Source of the DNA: Linyphia triangularis
Lineage: Eukaryota > Arthropoda > Arachnida > Araneae > Linyphiidae
DNA length: 64,000 bases
Direction of reading: 5' to 3'
Assembly (NCBI GenBank): GCA_963978545.1
Contig: OZ021733.1
Coordinates: 32,097,424-32,161,423 of the forward strand
Shown here: positions 11,401-21,512 of the stretch, one piece after another
How positions within the stretch are numbered: the stretch's first letter is position 1
Layout: each line of letters starts with the position of its first letter
Notes under the pieces: generated by a model
What the model was told of the DNA's origin: nothing
The model's input: the letters and a program-made list of their open reading frames with translations, nothing else
Databases searched by the model: none
Program-made: the position numbers and the translations under genes

Positions 11401-12403
11401 TGGGTTAAAAGAACTCTTGGAAAACATCTTTGGCGCAGCATGGCCCTTGTGCTGCCTTTGCGCCATAAAACAACAACAAACAAACAAACTTGGAAAACAT
11501 CTTTCACTACTACTTGCGTCTTGATCTAACGATGTTTTGGCAAAGAATAAATCTTGGCTCTTGAGTCAAAAAATTGCTTTTAAATCCTATATATTAACTT
11601 AAATTTTGTGTGTGTGGCATCCGGGTAAATCTGCGGAAACCTATAATTAACCCACTTTCCGTCATCTGATCGGATTGAAACTGGCAGATCGATTCTATGT
11701 CGATGACAATGCATTCTATCAAGTTTTGGGGGCTGTCACTTTCACTAAAAGGTTGCTTTTACACGTTTCTATCATCGTCTTAGAATACTAATAAATCCCA
11801 TTTAACCGATCATTGTTGAAACTCTTTTCTGTTCCCAAAATTATTTTAATCACAGTAAATAAAAGGTATTTGGAGGTGAATGCATAAATTCACACTCATT
11901 TTTAATAAATTTTGAAACGTTGCTGCCACGTATTTTGCTGATACAGATGTATTTAATATTTAAAATTAGATGCAAGCACAAAGCACACGCTAACAACAGA
12001 ATAAGCGCTATGCTAATGAATATAAAAGTTTGCAATGCATATAAAGGATTTATATTAAAAACTATTCTTTATGGGTTATATTATTTCAGTATTAAGCATA
12101 GCATAACTGTTTTTAATCTAAGATATTTATTCTAGCACCTACATCTACAAAATCCTGAAGCAGGTTCACAAAGATATCGGAATTTCAAGCAAGGCCATGT
12201 CCATCATGAACAGTTTTGTGAACGATATTTTTGAGCGTCTTTCTGCCGAAGCCAGTCGTTTGACCAGCTACAGTAAACGCAGCACACTGACGAGTAAGGA
12301 ATTTCAAACTGCTGTCAGACTCCTGCTCCCTGGAGAACTTGCAAAGCATGCCATCAGTGAGGGAACAAAAGCCTTTACGAAGTACAGCAGTGCTACTGAA
12401 TAA
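8287..12403 (+). CDS. Histone H2B variant, gene 1 (two exons)
   Basis: Spliced CDS join(8287..8414, 12136..12403), 131 aa. The product should pair with H2A and form half of an H2A-H2B dimer in the nucleosome. The start is firm: an in-frame TGA lies two codons upstream of the ATG. Exon 1 ends AG^GTAAGA and exon 2 follows TTCTAG, so the split codon AG+C gives Ser at the position of human S38. This is the least diverged of the three paralogues: both acidic-patch Glu (E105, E113) and the K120 ubiquitination Lys are kept. The fold differs from canonical H2B at Pro50 (Lys here) and at Ala81-His82 (Thr-Ser here). The intron of 3721 bp holds SINE1 copies, a TA-flanked MITE and a SINE2. Replication-type H2B genes usually lack introns, so I read this as a replacement or tissue-specific variant; tissue is unknown. 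Confidence 0.9.
8505..8722. mobile_element. Fragment of TA-flanked MITE (CCGTAAAATGGGGTGAA ends)
   Basis: Starts TA/CCGTAAAATGGGGTGAATC and follows the inverse of 9812-10222 to about 8722 (ATTCACCCCGCAGAAAGGGG). The other end is lost or diverged. Confidence 0.6.
9454..9640 (-). mobile_element. SINE1
   Basis: Complete, reverse orientation: tail GGTTGGTTGG at the left, B box and A box at 9580-9630. Within intron 1 of H2B gene 1. One of only four minus-strand copies. Confidence 0.85.
9795..10388 (+). mobile_element. SINE1 split by a MITE
   Basis: The SINE head (9795-9811) and remainder (10223-10388) are separated by the MITE at 9812-10222. The outer target duplication TCAGATTATCAGG (9782-9794 and 10389-10401) is perfect, 13 bp. 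Confidence 0.9.
9812..10222. mobile_element. 411-bp MITE with TA target duplication
   Basis: Ends CCGTAAAATGGGG and CCCCATTTTATGG. It is inserted in the TA of the SINE1 head, as mariner-like elements do. An inner CACCCCTTTCTGCGGGGTGA motif is shared with 8690-8715. No ORF. Confidence 0.8.
10552..10918 (+). mobile_element. SINE2 split by SINE1
   Basis: A second tRNA-derived SINE family: CACCTGATGGCTGTGTGGTT head, GGCATGGATGTTCGTTGC middle, GGTC(G/T)TTGAGC...AACCAACC end. Parts at 10552-10614 and 10807-10918 flank a SINE1 insertion. No outer duplication found. Confidence 0.7.
10615..10792 (+). mobile_element. SINE1 inside SINE2
   Basis: Target duplication TCAAATCCTGCATT / TCAAATCTTGCATT (10601-10614, 10793-10806), 13 of 14 identical. 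Confidence 0.88.
10970..11147 (+). mobile_element. SINE1
   Basis: Perfect target duplication CAATTAGACATGT at 10957-10969 and 11148-11160. Confidence 0.9.
11432..11488 (+). mobile_element. SINE3, 57-bp retroposed insert
   Basis: GGCGCAGCATGGCCCTTGTG to CGCCATAAAAC plus (CAAA)n, flanked by a perfect 16-bp duplication CTTGGAAAACATCTTT (11416-11431, 11489-11504). Relatives at 26010 and 44929. There is no tRNA head, so these are 5'-truncated copies or a very short family. Confidence 0.7.
11505..12135. other. End of H2B gene 1 intron, no repeat recognised
   Basis: AT-rich sequence without identifiable elements. The splice acceptor is at its end. Confidence 0.5.
12136..12403 (+). CDS. H2B gene 1, exon 2 (histone fold)
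   Basis: Encodes [20 protein letters not shown] and continues through [49 protein letters not shown] to a C-terminus KYSSATE. All H2B helices are present with no frameshift. The acceptor is a pyrimidine-poor TTATTCTAG. The terminal Lys of canonical H2B is replaced by Ala-Thr-Glu. Confidence 0.93.
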
Positions 12404-12551
12404 CGCCTGTGAATTGTCTAAACCTTTTGTGTGGTTACAAATGAATTGCAAACTGGTAAAAATAATGTTAACATATGGTGGTAAATCTCACCCTAATTTG
12501 ATAACAACTAACTAGAAGTTGAAAATGTACTAAATGGGATATTTTCGTTTT

Positions 12552-12557
12552 AATAAA
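12552..12557 (+). promoter_or_regulatory. Poly(A) signal of H2B gene 1
   Basis: AATAAA 149 nt after the stop codon, followed by T-rich sequence. I see no histone-type stem-loop between stop and signal, which points to an ordinary polyadenylated mRNA. Confidence 0.6.
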
Positions 12558-12691
12558 TTATTTGTTGGTATGTTTATTTTTATTCCAAACCTTAAAAGTA
12601 ATTCAACTCTTATGTTATCCCAATTTAAATTTATTAACTAAAGTTGCATAGCTCTCATTGGTATGTGCTATACAAATCCGACCAACTATAT

Positions 12692-12872
12692 GCCGATCAA
12701 ACGGTATAGTGGTTAGCGTGCTAGCTTCTAGACCGCAAGGTTGCTGGTTCGAATCCCGTGTAAGGTATGGGTGTTTGTAAATGTATGTTGGCTTGTCTAA
12801 TAACGAATGTTTCGGAGCATTATAGCCCTCGTGTTACTGACGGCGCCAGATAATCTGAAAACAACCAACCAA
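12692..12872 (+). mobile_element. SINE1
   Basis: Duplication CCGACCAACTATAT / CCGACCAAATATAT. About 135 bp after the H2B gene 1 poly(A) signal. Confidence 0.85.
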
Positions 12873-12889
12873 CCGACCAAATATATTGC

Positions 12890-13693
12890 TTATAAAAAAA
12901 AAAAAAATGTAAGCTTCAAAACGACTGCGCTGTAGGTCTGCCACAAGAATAGCTCCCGCCAAATTGTCTAGCGTTGTCTGTTGCCGTGGAAACGAGACTA
13001 TCCCCATTTTTTCTTGGAGAGGTTCTAGGAGAAAACATTTCAATGAGCAGTATGGTACACTTTTTGGTGGCCAATTTTGTGAATATATCACAACTGTTCT
13101 AAACAAATCTTATTTCCATAGCGATCGCCACCATTTAGACTATATGTCGGGTAAACATATTACGTGATATGTATTTCAATTATGAATCAAAAGAGAATTC
13201 ATGGATTTTGTTTCAATTCATAGTTTAATATTATACAGGATTTAATAATGAATTTCCTCTTTTCCACCAAAATATCAGTCAAAGCCTCATTTTCGGGGTT
13301 ACTGTCTTCAAGTGCTATTCTGTGGACACATTGTTCGCTAATTATTTGTAAATCAACAGCAAACTGTACGTTAATGCAGTCTTTGCAGAATTTCTAAAAC
13401 AAATTAACTTTCACCGAAATATGTCATAAATTATTCAGTTACAAAATTATCATCGGAAATTATTTTACATCATGACAAACTTTTTACTTGAAGCAAATTG
13501 CAGTATGAACTCAACCATACAGTAACTTTTTATTAAATTAAATATTTCCCTTCTCAACCATTTTGGGAAAAGCAAAGAGATTCCAAATGTCATTAAAATT
13601 TCCATTAATTTTTCATTTTCATTAAATTTCCATTAATTATTAACTTCTAAGCTTATATGATATTTTCACAACTTCAAATAGTTTTTCAAAGTG
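12890..13693. other. No recognisable feature
   Basis: An ORF at 12964-13167 has no family likeness and lies in low-complexity surroundings. The rest is AT-rich. Confidence 0.45.
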
Positions 13694-14367
13694 CAGGGTG
13701 GTTAAAATTAAACTAACGATACTCAGTGGCTCTTGACTCTGGTTCAACTGAACGGATCCAAATGAAACTTGAAATATATATGCTGTGTAAATCATGCAGT
13801 CGAGGTCAGAAATTCGAAATTTTTGAGTGGAAAGTGCTCAGTGCTTGCAAAAACCCTAAAGAGCGTCGGAACGGTACATGTATCACAAAAAACGGACGCG
13901 TTATGCACGTACAAAAAACAGCTTTGCGAACCACCAGCAAAAACACGATTGGGACCCACGGTGGAAATTTGTATATGACAAAGGCCAAAGTTCACAAACT
14001 TTTTTGGCACTCTACCCTGAATATCTGACAAACGGCCTTCGTGTGCCCCGATCGGGTTTTTGTTGACCGTTCGCAAAGCTGTTTTTTGTGCGTGGATAAA
14101 GCTTTCGCTTTTTGTGATACACGTAACGTTCCAACACTCTATAGGGGTTTTACATGCGCTGAGCATTTTACGACAGGTAAAAGTAGTTGGTGCCCTTCGA
14201 AAATTTCTAGTTTCTGTAATTATAACCGTAGCTGTAAACTATTTTTTTTTTAAACCTCGACCGCATGACCTACACAACATACATATTTCAAGTTGAGATT
14301 CGGATCCGTTCAGTATAACCAGAGTTACGAGCCTCTGAGTGCCGTCAGTTTAATTTTAACCACACTG
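13694..14367. mobile_element. 674-bp imperfect foldback element (CAGGGTGGTT ends)
   Basis: Left end CAGGGTGGTTAAAATTAAAC and right end GTTTAATTTTAACCACACTG are inverse. Inner arms also pair (GGATCCAAAT / GATTCGGATCC; AACAGCTTTGCGAAC on both arms). The overlapping ORFs on both strands here (up to 124 aa) are arm shadows. No clear target duplication. Confidence 0.7.
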
Positions 14368-14619
14368 TATTTTTAATGTAGTGGATTTCTGTAACAAGAT
14401 GTTATTTGATTGGTTTCTTTAAAATTTTACAAAATAAGTTCGAGGCTGAAAGGATAACAAGCTCAAAAGTTGGTAAAGGTGGTAGTTGTCAAATTTTAAG
14501 GAAATTTCACGTATGGGACAGTAGTGGTTCAGGAATCCTCTATAAGCTAAACATCCCGGCCCAATCGCCAGTTATTGTGGATAACGAAGTCGTTGAGCAA
14601 GCGAACCAACCAACTGTAT

Positions 14620-15124
14620 TAGAGGTCGGAGATATATGTAAAAAAAATATCGATATTAAAAGTATCTATAAAAGTCGCCGATATATCGATATTTTCAAAC
14701 ATTTTTAGTATTTTGATGATCATTTTGTAGTTCCATATGTTTTTTCGATTTCCTTTATTCCTTTTTCAAAAACTTCAAAACTAAAGTTTGAACTTGGCTG
14801 AGAGACAGTCAAAATGGCACCAATATTCAATATTTTCCATACACTTAAAATTATCTAAATTTTTTTTAAAAATCACTGCACCAATAAAGCAAAAATATAA
14901 CTTTTTTTATTTTGTAATATATCCATTTCAGATGAAAAAGTAGTCACCTTACAAAAAAAGCAATCATGAAAAGTAGAAATTTGCCCCGAAAAACTTTGTT
15001 TCTGACAAAATTGAAAATCAAATAAAAAAAATCATGTATCGATATATCAATATTTTATCGATATTTTTTTTCTATGCTACGATATAGTATCGATATTTAT
15101 TGTTATCGATATTTCCGACCTCTA
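14620..15124. mobile_element. hAT-like MITE with ATCGAT-rich ends, copy 2 (complete)
   Basis: 505 bp, TAGAGGTCGG...CCGACCTCTA ends, flanked by AACTGTAT (14612-14619) and AACTGTGC (15125-15132), 6 of 8 identical. An 8-bp duplication and a 5' YARNG start fit the hAT superfamily. No ORF. Confidence 0.75.
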
Positions 15125-15132
15125 AACTGTGC

Positions 15133-15706
15133 GACAAATTTCTGGTTTCTGTGAAAGTATTTATTGAAGATGATTGGCTAAACAAAAGTTATGAGTGAAA
15201 AAATATGCCGATGGTCAACTGTTTACTACCTTAAAAGATTTTATCATCGTGACATGTAATAGTCAAGAGTTCGTGACCATTTCGCAGTAGATATCTGGGG
15301 TACTCTCAAATTTCGTACTATTTTGCAATCCAAATCCAAAAAAAAACGAATCGAAAGATTGACATGCAAATTACAAGCCAAAGCTTTCATATCTCACCAT
15401 AGCTAGGATAAGTAACCCTACACGTTGAGATTTTTAAGTTAAATTTCTCAAATAATTTGATCATTTGCTAACATGCCAATTTGGCAGATGTTTTACGTCA
15501 TCGATTGAGTATATTCACAATGTATTTGTTTACCCGCCCTCGCAAAATTAGCGTCGTATAAATTGAATAAACAGAAGTTACATTTGAACTTGGAACCCTG
15601 CCTTAAAACTCAATGTAAAGGTATAATGTTTTTATAATATGTGGCGAGTTTTACAAATTTTGGCATATGATTTGGATTTCATACCGCTGTACCGGCGTTT
15701 GGAGAG
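15133..15706. other. No recognisable feature
   Basis: Intergenic AT-rich sequence, no ORF or inverted ends noticed. Confidence 0.45.
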
Positions 15707-15837
15707 TCCACCTGATGGCTGTGGGGATGGCTGTCTGGCCTCGCCTTCCAAAAGTGCCGGATTTGATTCCTTGGTTAGGCATGGATGTTCGTTGCGGTTC
15801 GGAATCCACGTTAAGCTGACAGTCCTGGTCAGATTAG

Positions 15838-16019
15838 GGCCAACCAAACGGTATGGTGGTTAGCGTGCTAGCTACTAGACCGCGAGGTTGCGGGTTCGAG
15901 TCCCGTGTTAGGCATGGGTGTTTGTAAATGTATGTTGGCTTGTCTAATGACGAATGTTTCCACGCATTATAGCCCTCGTGTTTCTGACGGTGCCAGATAA
16001 TCTGAAAACAACCAACCAA
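15838..16019 (+). mobile_element. SINE1 inside SINE2
   Basis: Perfect duplication CCTGGTCAGATTAG at 15824-15837 and 16020-16033. Confidence 0.9.
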
Positions 16020-16038
16020 CCTGGTCAGATTAGCCGTC

Positions 16039-16212
16039 GCCGACCAAACGGTATAGTGGTTAGCGTGCTAGCTTCTAGACCGCGAGATTGTGGGTTCGAG
16101 TCCCGTGTTAGGCATGGGTGTTTGTAAATGTATGTTGGCTTGTCTAATGACGAATGTTTCGGCGCATTATAGCACTCGTGTTGCTGACGGCGCCAGATAA
16201 TCTGAAAACAAC
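16039..16212 (+). mobile_element. SINE1 inside SINE2, overlapping target
   Basis: Perfect duplication CAGATTAGCCGTC at 16026-16038 and 16213-16225. It overlaps the duplication of the SINE1 just before it. Confidence 0.9.
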
Positions 16213-16276
16213 CAGATTAGCCGTCATTGTTCATAAAAATAGGTCGTTGAGCACGCAAACCTTTCGTCATTTGGGA

Positions 16277-16377
16277 TGGTTGTTTTTCAGATTATCTGGC
16301 GCCGTCAGCAACACGAGGGCTATAATGCGCCGAAACATTTGTCATTTGACAAGCACCACTATACCGTTTGATCGGCA
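16277..16377 (-). mobile_element. SINE1 with internal deletion
   Basis: Tail, body and first bases of the head are present; the B-box region is deleted. The duplication near TTCGTCATTTGGGA / TTCGTCGTTTGGGA flanks it. Confidence 0.8.
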
Positions 16378-16384
16378 TTCGTCG

Positions 16385-17224
16385 TTTGGGACCCACCCGG
16401 ATAAATAGCAAATTAGTTGGTCACAGTTAGTGATGTCATAGACCAATTATACCAATTTAGTTCATTGTGTACTAGTAACCTAAAGAAATTATATGTAGCA
16501 GCTTAGTGGCAAACATTACATTTCATAACTTTTTCTGGCTATTCATTTTATTTGGCGGATTTTTTTATATCGTCGCTAGTTGTTTTTTGGAAGTTAAAGT
16601 ATTAGTGTACAAATTTCCAGGGTGCTTAAAAATAGTGACAGGCTCTCAAACTTTAACGTAAAGATAACATTTTACTTCAGTTTCAAATACGATTTCAGCC
16701 TTAAAGAAATCTATTCTTGAATTATTTATAGTATTTGACTAATTATTTATGCTAAAATGAAATATTTGCGCACTTTTAGAATTTTCAGTCCTTCATATAT
16801 GTTGCCTGGCATAAATGCTTCCTCAAATATTGAGCGACTGCACGAATATTAGATTGAAAACAACAGAATATTGGAAAGAGAGCAAAACATGTTCTTTAAA
16901 TAGATTACATGGAAGTAGGTTCAAAATATCTGAATACTAAAACATTATCTTATGCAATTTCTATTTAAGAATGTTGTCTAAGTAAACAATAAACCTTCCC
17001 TTGTATTTATAAATTGCTCTTGGGGAAATGTGCAATAATACAGGTTGAAAACTTGGTTTATTCAGGTAAATGCATTTCAATGCAAACTTGATTGAATAAA
17101 CCTTTAGTTTGATTTTATTCCTAAAAGCATGAAGTTAAAAGAGCACTGTTTGTGAAGTAGAGTTGTTTTGCCGAGTTTGTTATTTCATTTGAAAGGTTAA
17201 AGATTTTTAACCTTAGAATACTTA
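16385..17224. other. No recognisable feature
   Basis: AT-rich intergenic sequence between H2B genes 1 and 2. Confidence 0.45.
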
Positions 17225-17228
17225 TTAA

Positions 17229-17954
17229 TGGGGTCCTGTACCGAAAATAAAAAAAAAAACTTTATTTATGTACATTTTTATGTAAAAAATTAATTTTATG
17301 TATGAGATACTATTTATATATCTTTGAGAAAATGTTTTTTTAAATATTGTGTTTTGTTATTTAAAAAAAAATTTAAAAACCAAGAAAAATCCATAATAAT
17401 TGATGTTTGCGTATTTTGATATAAGTCAGGAAAAAATAGGGGTTTTTTTCAAAGTGAAAGCTTTCTGTAATACATAATTATAAAAAGAAAATTTTGTCGT
17501 CACAGAATTTTGATAGGTGAATTAAAAAAAAATTTAAAAATTCTCAAAGTTAAAATATTGAAATTTTTGCTTTTTTTTATGTTTTCTTTTACGCTAAAAA
17601 TTATATTTTAAAACAGAATTAAAAAAATAAAATTCTGTGAAGATAAAATATTTAAAACTATATAAATTAAATGCTCCAAAAATTTGAATAGCCAATTTTT
17701 AATGGTTCTGGAGATATATTGATTTGAATATGTAACATCTGTAAAAAACACTAGTGCTCGAAAAACGCACTTTAAGCAGACGCTTCAAGGTGTTACGCCC
17801 ATTAGTGATGTTTAAATCACAGGTAATTTTGTGGCATTCTAATCACCAGAGGAATAAGATAAAAACATCATTCTCTTCAGGAATATATGAACTATTTTTT
17901 TAAATCAGAAAAAAAAAATTGGGATTTTTGAAGAAATTTCGGTACTGGACCCCC
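17229..17954. mobile_element. TTAA element, TGGGGTCCTGTACCG family
   Basis: 726 bp. Ends TGGGGTCCTGTACCGAAA and, inverse, GGGGGTCCAGTACCGAAA; TTAA at 17225-17228 and 17955-17958. Very AT-rich interior, no ORF. Confidence 0.7.
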
Positions 17955-18443
17955 TTAAATATCCCGGAAATGCAAAGGAAGGTCAAACGAACTGTACACC
18001 ATATTGTATAAGTTAATATTCTAATGTTAAATTCCGATTAACACTTTCAGGCTCGTGGATGTTTAGATTCAGGTTTGCTTGAATAAAAACATTTTCCAAA
18101 TTAAGTAGCTATTGTTAAGGACTGGCTTATAGAATTTACTTTAAACGACGAAATGAACTTAATGTTTAAAAATTAAATAATATCGAGTTGAAAATTGGGA
18201 TCCTTCCGTATTACATCACTAGTCCCAATTGGACAAATTTACAAACTTCAAAGCAATTACCATTTATTTTCTTTGATTATATAATTAAATGTATGCAAAT
18301 CACAAATTTTCGAAAATCAAAAGTAATTTTCCTGTGCTCGTGACTGAAAAGAAATGTGGGACTGAGAAGAAAAGAGGTTTCAGTGACTTTTCTTAACTTT
18401 TGAATTAATACACTTTAAAGTTCCATATTTATATTAAATTCAA

Positions 18444-18660
18444 CCTTTAACTGCTGTAAGCGGTATGTCAGACCGCAAGTCATTTTTTGTGGAATGTTTA
18501 AACCCCCTACAATATCTCATCTTTGACTTTTACATAAATTTTTCTGATACTATGTTTCTTAAACTTTAAGTTGATGTTTACCAATTTATTTGATGCAATA
18601 TAGATCATGTGTTGCTCTTGCACTAAAAACCTCAAACCACCTAACCACAGCAGTTAAAGG
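18444..18660 (-). mobile_element. TTAA MITE family A (CCTTTAACTGCTGT ends)
   Basis: 217 bp, ends CCTTTAACTGCTGT and CACAGCAGTTAAAGG. TTAA intact on the right, TCAA on the left. The 5' CCYTT of the ends resembles piggyBac. Confidence 0.8.
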
Positions 18661-18740
18661 TTAATATAAATTATTTATTGTTCAAATACTAACCTCTGGA
18701 ATGAAGATATCACTAGCTGTTTTAACGTACACCTATTATG

Positions 18741-18742
<2 letters not shown>

Positions 18743-18800
<58 letters not shown>
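18743..18800. repeat. (AT)n microsatellite
   Basis: Uninterrupted run of TA dinucleotides, about 28 units. Confidence 0.95.
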
Positions 18801-18802
<2 letters not shown>

Positions 18803-18902
18803 TAGTTTCAAATGCATTACTTATTTCCATTTATTAAAAAAATCACTTGGATCCCTTTGCTTCTCATACCCTCAAATACAGGGTTATTCAGAATTCCCTC
18901 CC

Positions 18903-19084
18903 GCCGACCAAACGGTATAGTGGTTAGCGTGCTAGCTTCTAGACCGCAAGGTTGCAGGTTCAAGTCCCGTGTAAGGCTTGGGTGTTTGTAAATGTATGTT
19001 GGCTTGTCTTATGACGAATGTTTCGGCGCATTATAGCCCTCGTGTTGCAGACGGCGCCAGATAATCTGAAAACAACCAACCAAC
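18903..19084 (+). mobile_element. SINE1
   Basis: Duplication CAGAATTCCCTCCC / CAGAATTCCTTCCC at 18889-18902 and 19085-19098. Confidence 0.88.
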
Positions 19085-19460
19085 CAGAATTCCTTCCCGG
19101 GTTTCGAAGCAAGGACTGGACTTTTTGGTAGGAACTGAAATATCGCATTGATGCATGCCGTGTCACCAAGGGTTCACACATAAAACACCTGTAAGTTATG
19201 TAAATAAAACTTGAACTGTTTCTGTATTCTTTCATATGTTCTTATTTGCTGTATTAGTCTTAGTTTTTTTTACTATAGCGCTTCAAAACCCGGGAGAGAA
19301 TAATGAATAACCCTGTATAGTTACTTTTGTAGTTTCACTTTTTTACCACATAAATAGTTTCAAGAGAGCGTGGTTATGGTTGCGCATTATCAAATCGAAA
19401 AAGTTTTACATCACTGAATGTAGTCACTTTTGATGGGTTTTTTCATCACTGTGATTTTGG

Positions 19461-19525
19461 GAATGTTTCGGCGCATTATAGCCGTCGTGCTGCTGACGGC
19501 CCCAGATAATCTGAAAACAACCAAC
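19461..19525 (+). mobile_element. SINE1, 5'-truncated (65 bp)
   Basis: Only the 3' end from GAATGTTTCGGCGCATTATAG onward. Duplication CACTGTGATTTTGG / CACTGCGATTTTGG (19447-19460, 19526-19539) shows it inserted in this short form. Confidence 0.85.
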
Positions 19526-19570
19526 CACTGCGATTTTGGAGCACTTTTGAGCAAACTCCCACTGAATTCA

Positions 19571-19752
19571 TGCCGATCAAACGATATAGTGGTTAGCGTG
19601 TTAGCTTCTAGACCGCGAGGTTGCGGGTTCGGGTCCCGTGTAAGGCATGGGTGTTTGTAAATGTATGTTGACATGTCAAATGACGAATGTTTCGGCGCAT
19701 TATAGCCCTCGTGTTGCTGACGGCGCCAGATAATCTGAAAACAACCAACCAA
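19571..19752 (+). mobile_element. SINE1
   Basis: Duplication CCCACTGAATTC at 19558-19569 and 19753-19764. The same target was used again by the SINE2 that follows. Confidence 0.88.
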
Positions 19753-19767
19753 CCCACTGAATTCGCA

Positions 19768-19946
19768 GCCCATCTGATGGATGTGTGGTTATCGCTCTGG
19801 TCTCGTATGCCAAAGGTACCGGGTATGAATCCCGGGTTAGGCATGGATGTTCGTTGTCGTTCGGGATCCATGTTAAGCAGTAGGTCTCGTCCTGATTAGC
19901 CATCATTGTGCATAAAAGTAGGTTGTTGAGCGTACAAACCAACCAA
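19768..19946 (+). mobile_element. SINE2
   Basis: Full-length copy with A-box-like TGTGGTTATCGCTCTGG and B-box-like GGGTATGAATCCC. Flanked by CCCACTGAATTC (19753) and CCCACTAAATTC (19947). Confidence 0.8.
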
Positions 19947-19997
19947 CCCACTAAATTCATTCCTTGACAAAGGAATACATTGTTTTTGGAATTAAAC

Positions 19998-20472
19998 CAG
20001 GTACTTTTCCGTTAACCTTTAACTGCTGTGGTTGAGTGGTTTTGAGGTTTTTGGCGCAAGCGCTACACATGGTCTATACTGCGCCAAACAAATTGGTGAA
20101 TATCAATTTAAAGTTTAAGAAACATAGAACCAGAAAAATTAATATAAATGTCAAAGATACGATATTTTAGGGGGTGAAGCATTCTACAAAAAATGACTCG
20201 TGGTCTGTCAGACCACTTACAGCAGTTAAAGGTTAAAGGGGGCCGTTGACACTTCCAAGTACGGTACGTATTCTGCGCCACGAATTTTTTAAATAAAACA
20301 GCGCCAAATTATGGCAACCATTGGCAGTTCACTTGTTATTAAAAGATGGCTGCTGCTGGCATTTACTGGCGAAAATCACCTTGGCGCGCATTCCCACTTG
20401 GAAGTTTTACCCATATTTTATACATTACCAACGGCCCCCTTTAATGGAAAAGTACCTTTGTCCCTTACCTGT
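19998..20472. mobile_element. Inverted-repeat element (AGTACTTTTCC ends), copy A, split by a TTAA MITE
   Basis: Left end AGGTACTTTTCCG then, after the MITE, AGGGGGCCGTTG. The right end is the inverse, CAACGGCCCCC...GGAAAAGTACCT. The core (TATGGCAACCATTGGCAGTT) matches 51058-51281. ORFs at 20311-20566 fall in this element and are not genes. Confidence 0.65.
20016..20232 (+). mobile_element. TTAA MITE family A
   Basis: 217 bp with TTAA at 20012-20015 and 20233-20236, inserted in the TTAA of the left end of the element at 19998-20472. Confidence 0.88.
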
Positions 20473-20589
20473 GGAGCATATTTCAGGAAAATATGTAAAA
20501 AATTCATTTCAGTTCGGGATTAACGGAGTAGGTGGGTTTGGTTTATTTGAGCTTACTAAAAACTAGGGCCATGCTGCGCTGATCAACAG

Positions 20590-21370
20590 AATGAAAACAC
20601 TGTGTTTTTTTTCCATTTGAATTCAATTAGGGCCATTTCAAATTTTGCGATAATAGGTTGCCCAAACTTGATTCATGTGACACTGGAAAGGTTTAAACTT
20701 GTCACCTTATTGTTAAAAAGTCAACAAAAAAGGTTACCGTTTTTCCTAAGATATGGCAATTAGTGAAAGATTTGGCTTATTGTTTGCATTTTTACCATTC
20801 AAACCATGTTTCAAGATCTGTCCATCAAAATAACCCCTTCCTATCAGCCATATACTGGTTGAGTTAATATTAAAATGCTAGTATGCCAAATTTTTAAGTA
20901 CTTCAAATGCGTACTCTAATTTGTCATGGTAGGCTAAAAGAATACTACAAGTGGTAAAAAAGAATACTACAAGTGCTTGGATCTACAACGATAAAGTTAT
21001 ATTTTTCCCCCTACAGCATTGACGCAATATCAGCCCTTTAAATGGTTCAATTGCAAAGATGCTGCCCTTGATATAGGTATTGGTTGGAACAGAACAGTTA
21101 ATATTTACTCCGTAAATTCCGAATTTACGTTGAAATCAACATTGAAATGCATCATTAATATTTAAAATAAAAAAAGATTTAAAATGAAATAGTAAATAAA
21201 CAATCAGCGCAATCAAAATTTCGTAGAAATAGTACTAAAATGTGTTGTCTCTACTGGAGTACAAAAACGCGGGAAAGTCACGCGGTGAAGCAGCGAATTA
21301 CTATTAGCGCTATCTACTGGAGTGACCCCATGAAACTAGCAAGCTCGTGACGTTAGATACTTTTTAAACA
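20590..21370. other. Upstream region of H2B gene 2, no repeat recognised
   Basis: Apparently unique sequence. It may hold regulatory DNA of gene 2, but I see no specific site before 21371. Confidence 0.4.
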
Positions 21371-21422
21371 TTACGTCATTATGCACCAACAGGGAATTTT
21401 CATTGGTCTTTAAATAACCAAT
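21371..21422 (+). promoter_or_regulatory. Putative promoter elements of H2B gene 2
   Basis: An inverted CCAAT (ATTGG, 21402-21406) and a direct CCAAT (21418-21422) lie about 91-111 bp before the preferred ATG, with a CRE-like TTACGTCATT at 21371-21380. CCAAT boxes are common in H2B promoters. No clear TATA box. Confidence 0.35.
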
Positions 21423-21512
21423 AGAAATGCTGCAATGATAGGATTTATGTGTGGAATTATCTATCAGAGTAAACGCAAAATGCTTGTTGATGAATGTAAC
21501 AACGTTCGCGAG

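Larger units (their letters stand above)
15707..16261 (+). mobile_element. SINE2 split by two SINE1 insertions
   Basis: Parts at 15707-15837, 16020-16038 and 16213-16261 read through as one SINE2 once the two SINE1 copies and one copy of each duplication are removed. Confidence 0.8.

Noticed and set aside
8287..12403. Processed (retrocopied) H2B pseudogenes
   Set aside because: Introns at the same position and phase, open frames and functional-looking splice and poly(A) signals argue against retrocopies.
12185..12451. Minus-strand ORF over H2B gene 1 exon 2 (and 44116-44457 over gene 3 exon 2)
   Set aside because: Antisense shadows of the histone exons.
13726..14253. Overlapping ORFs of 60-124 aa on both strands
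   Set aside because: They fall in a palindromic element; the two arms give mirrored ORFs with no domain.
16154..16408. Recurring ORFs starting [19 protein letters not shown] (also 19430, 19687, 33973, 35699, 44830)
   Set aside because: All are translations of the same SINE1 3' part, not a protein family.
18738..18920. ORF of alternating Tyr-Ile
   Set aside because: Translation of an (AT)n microsatellite.
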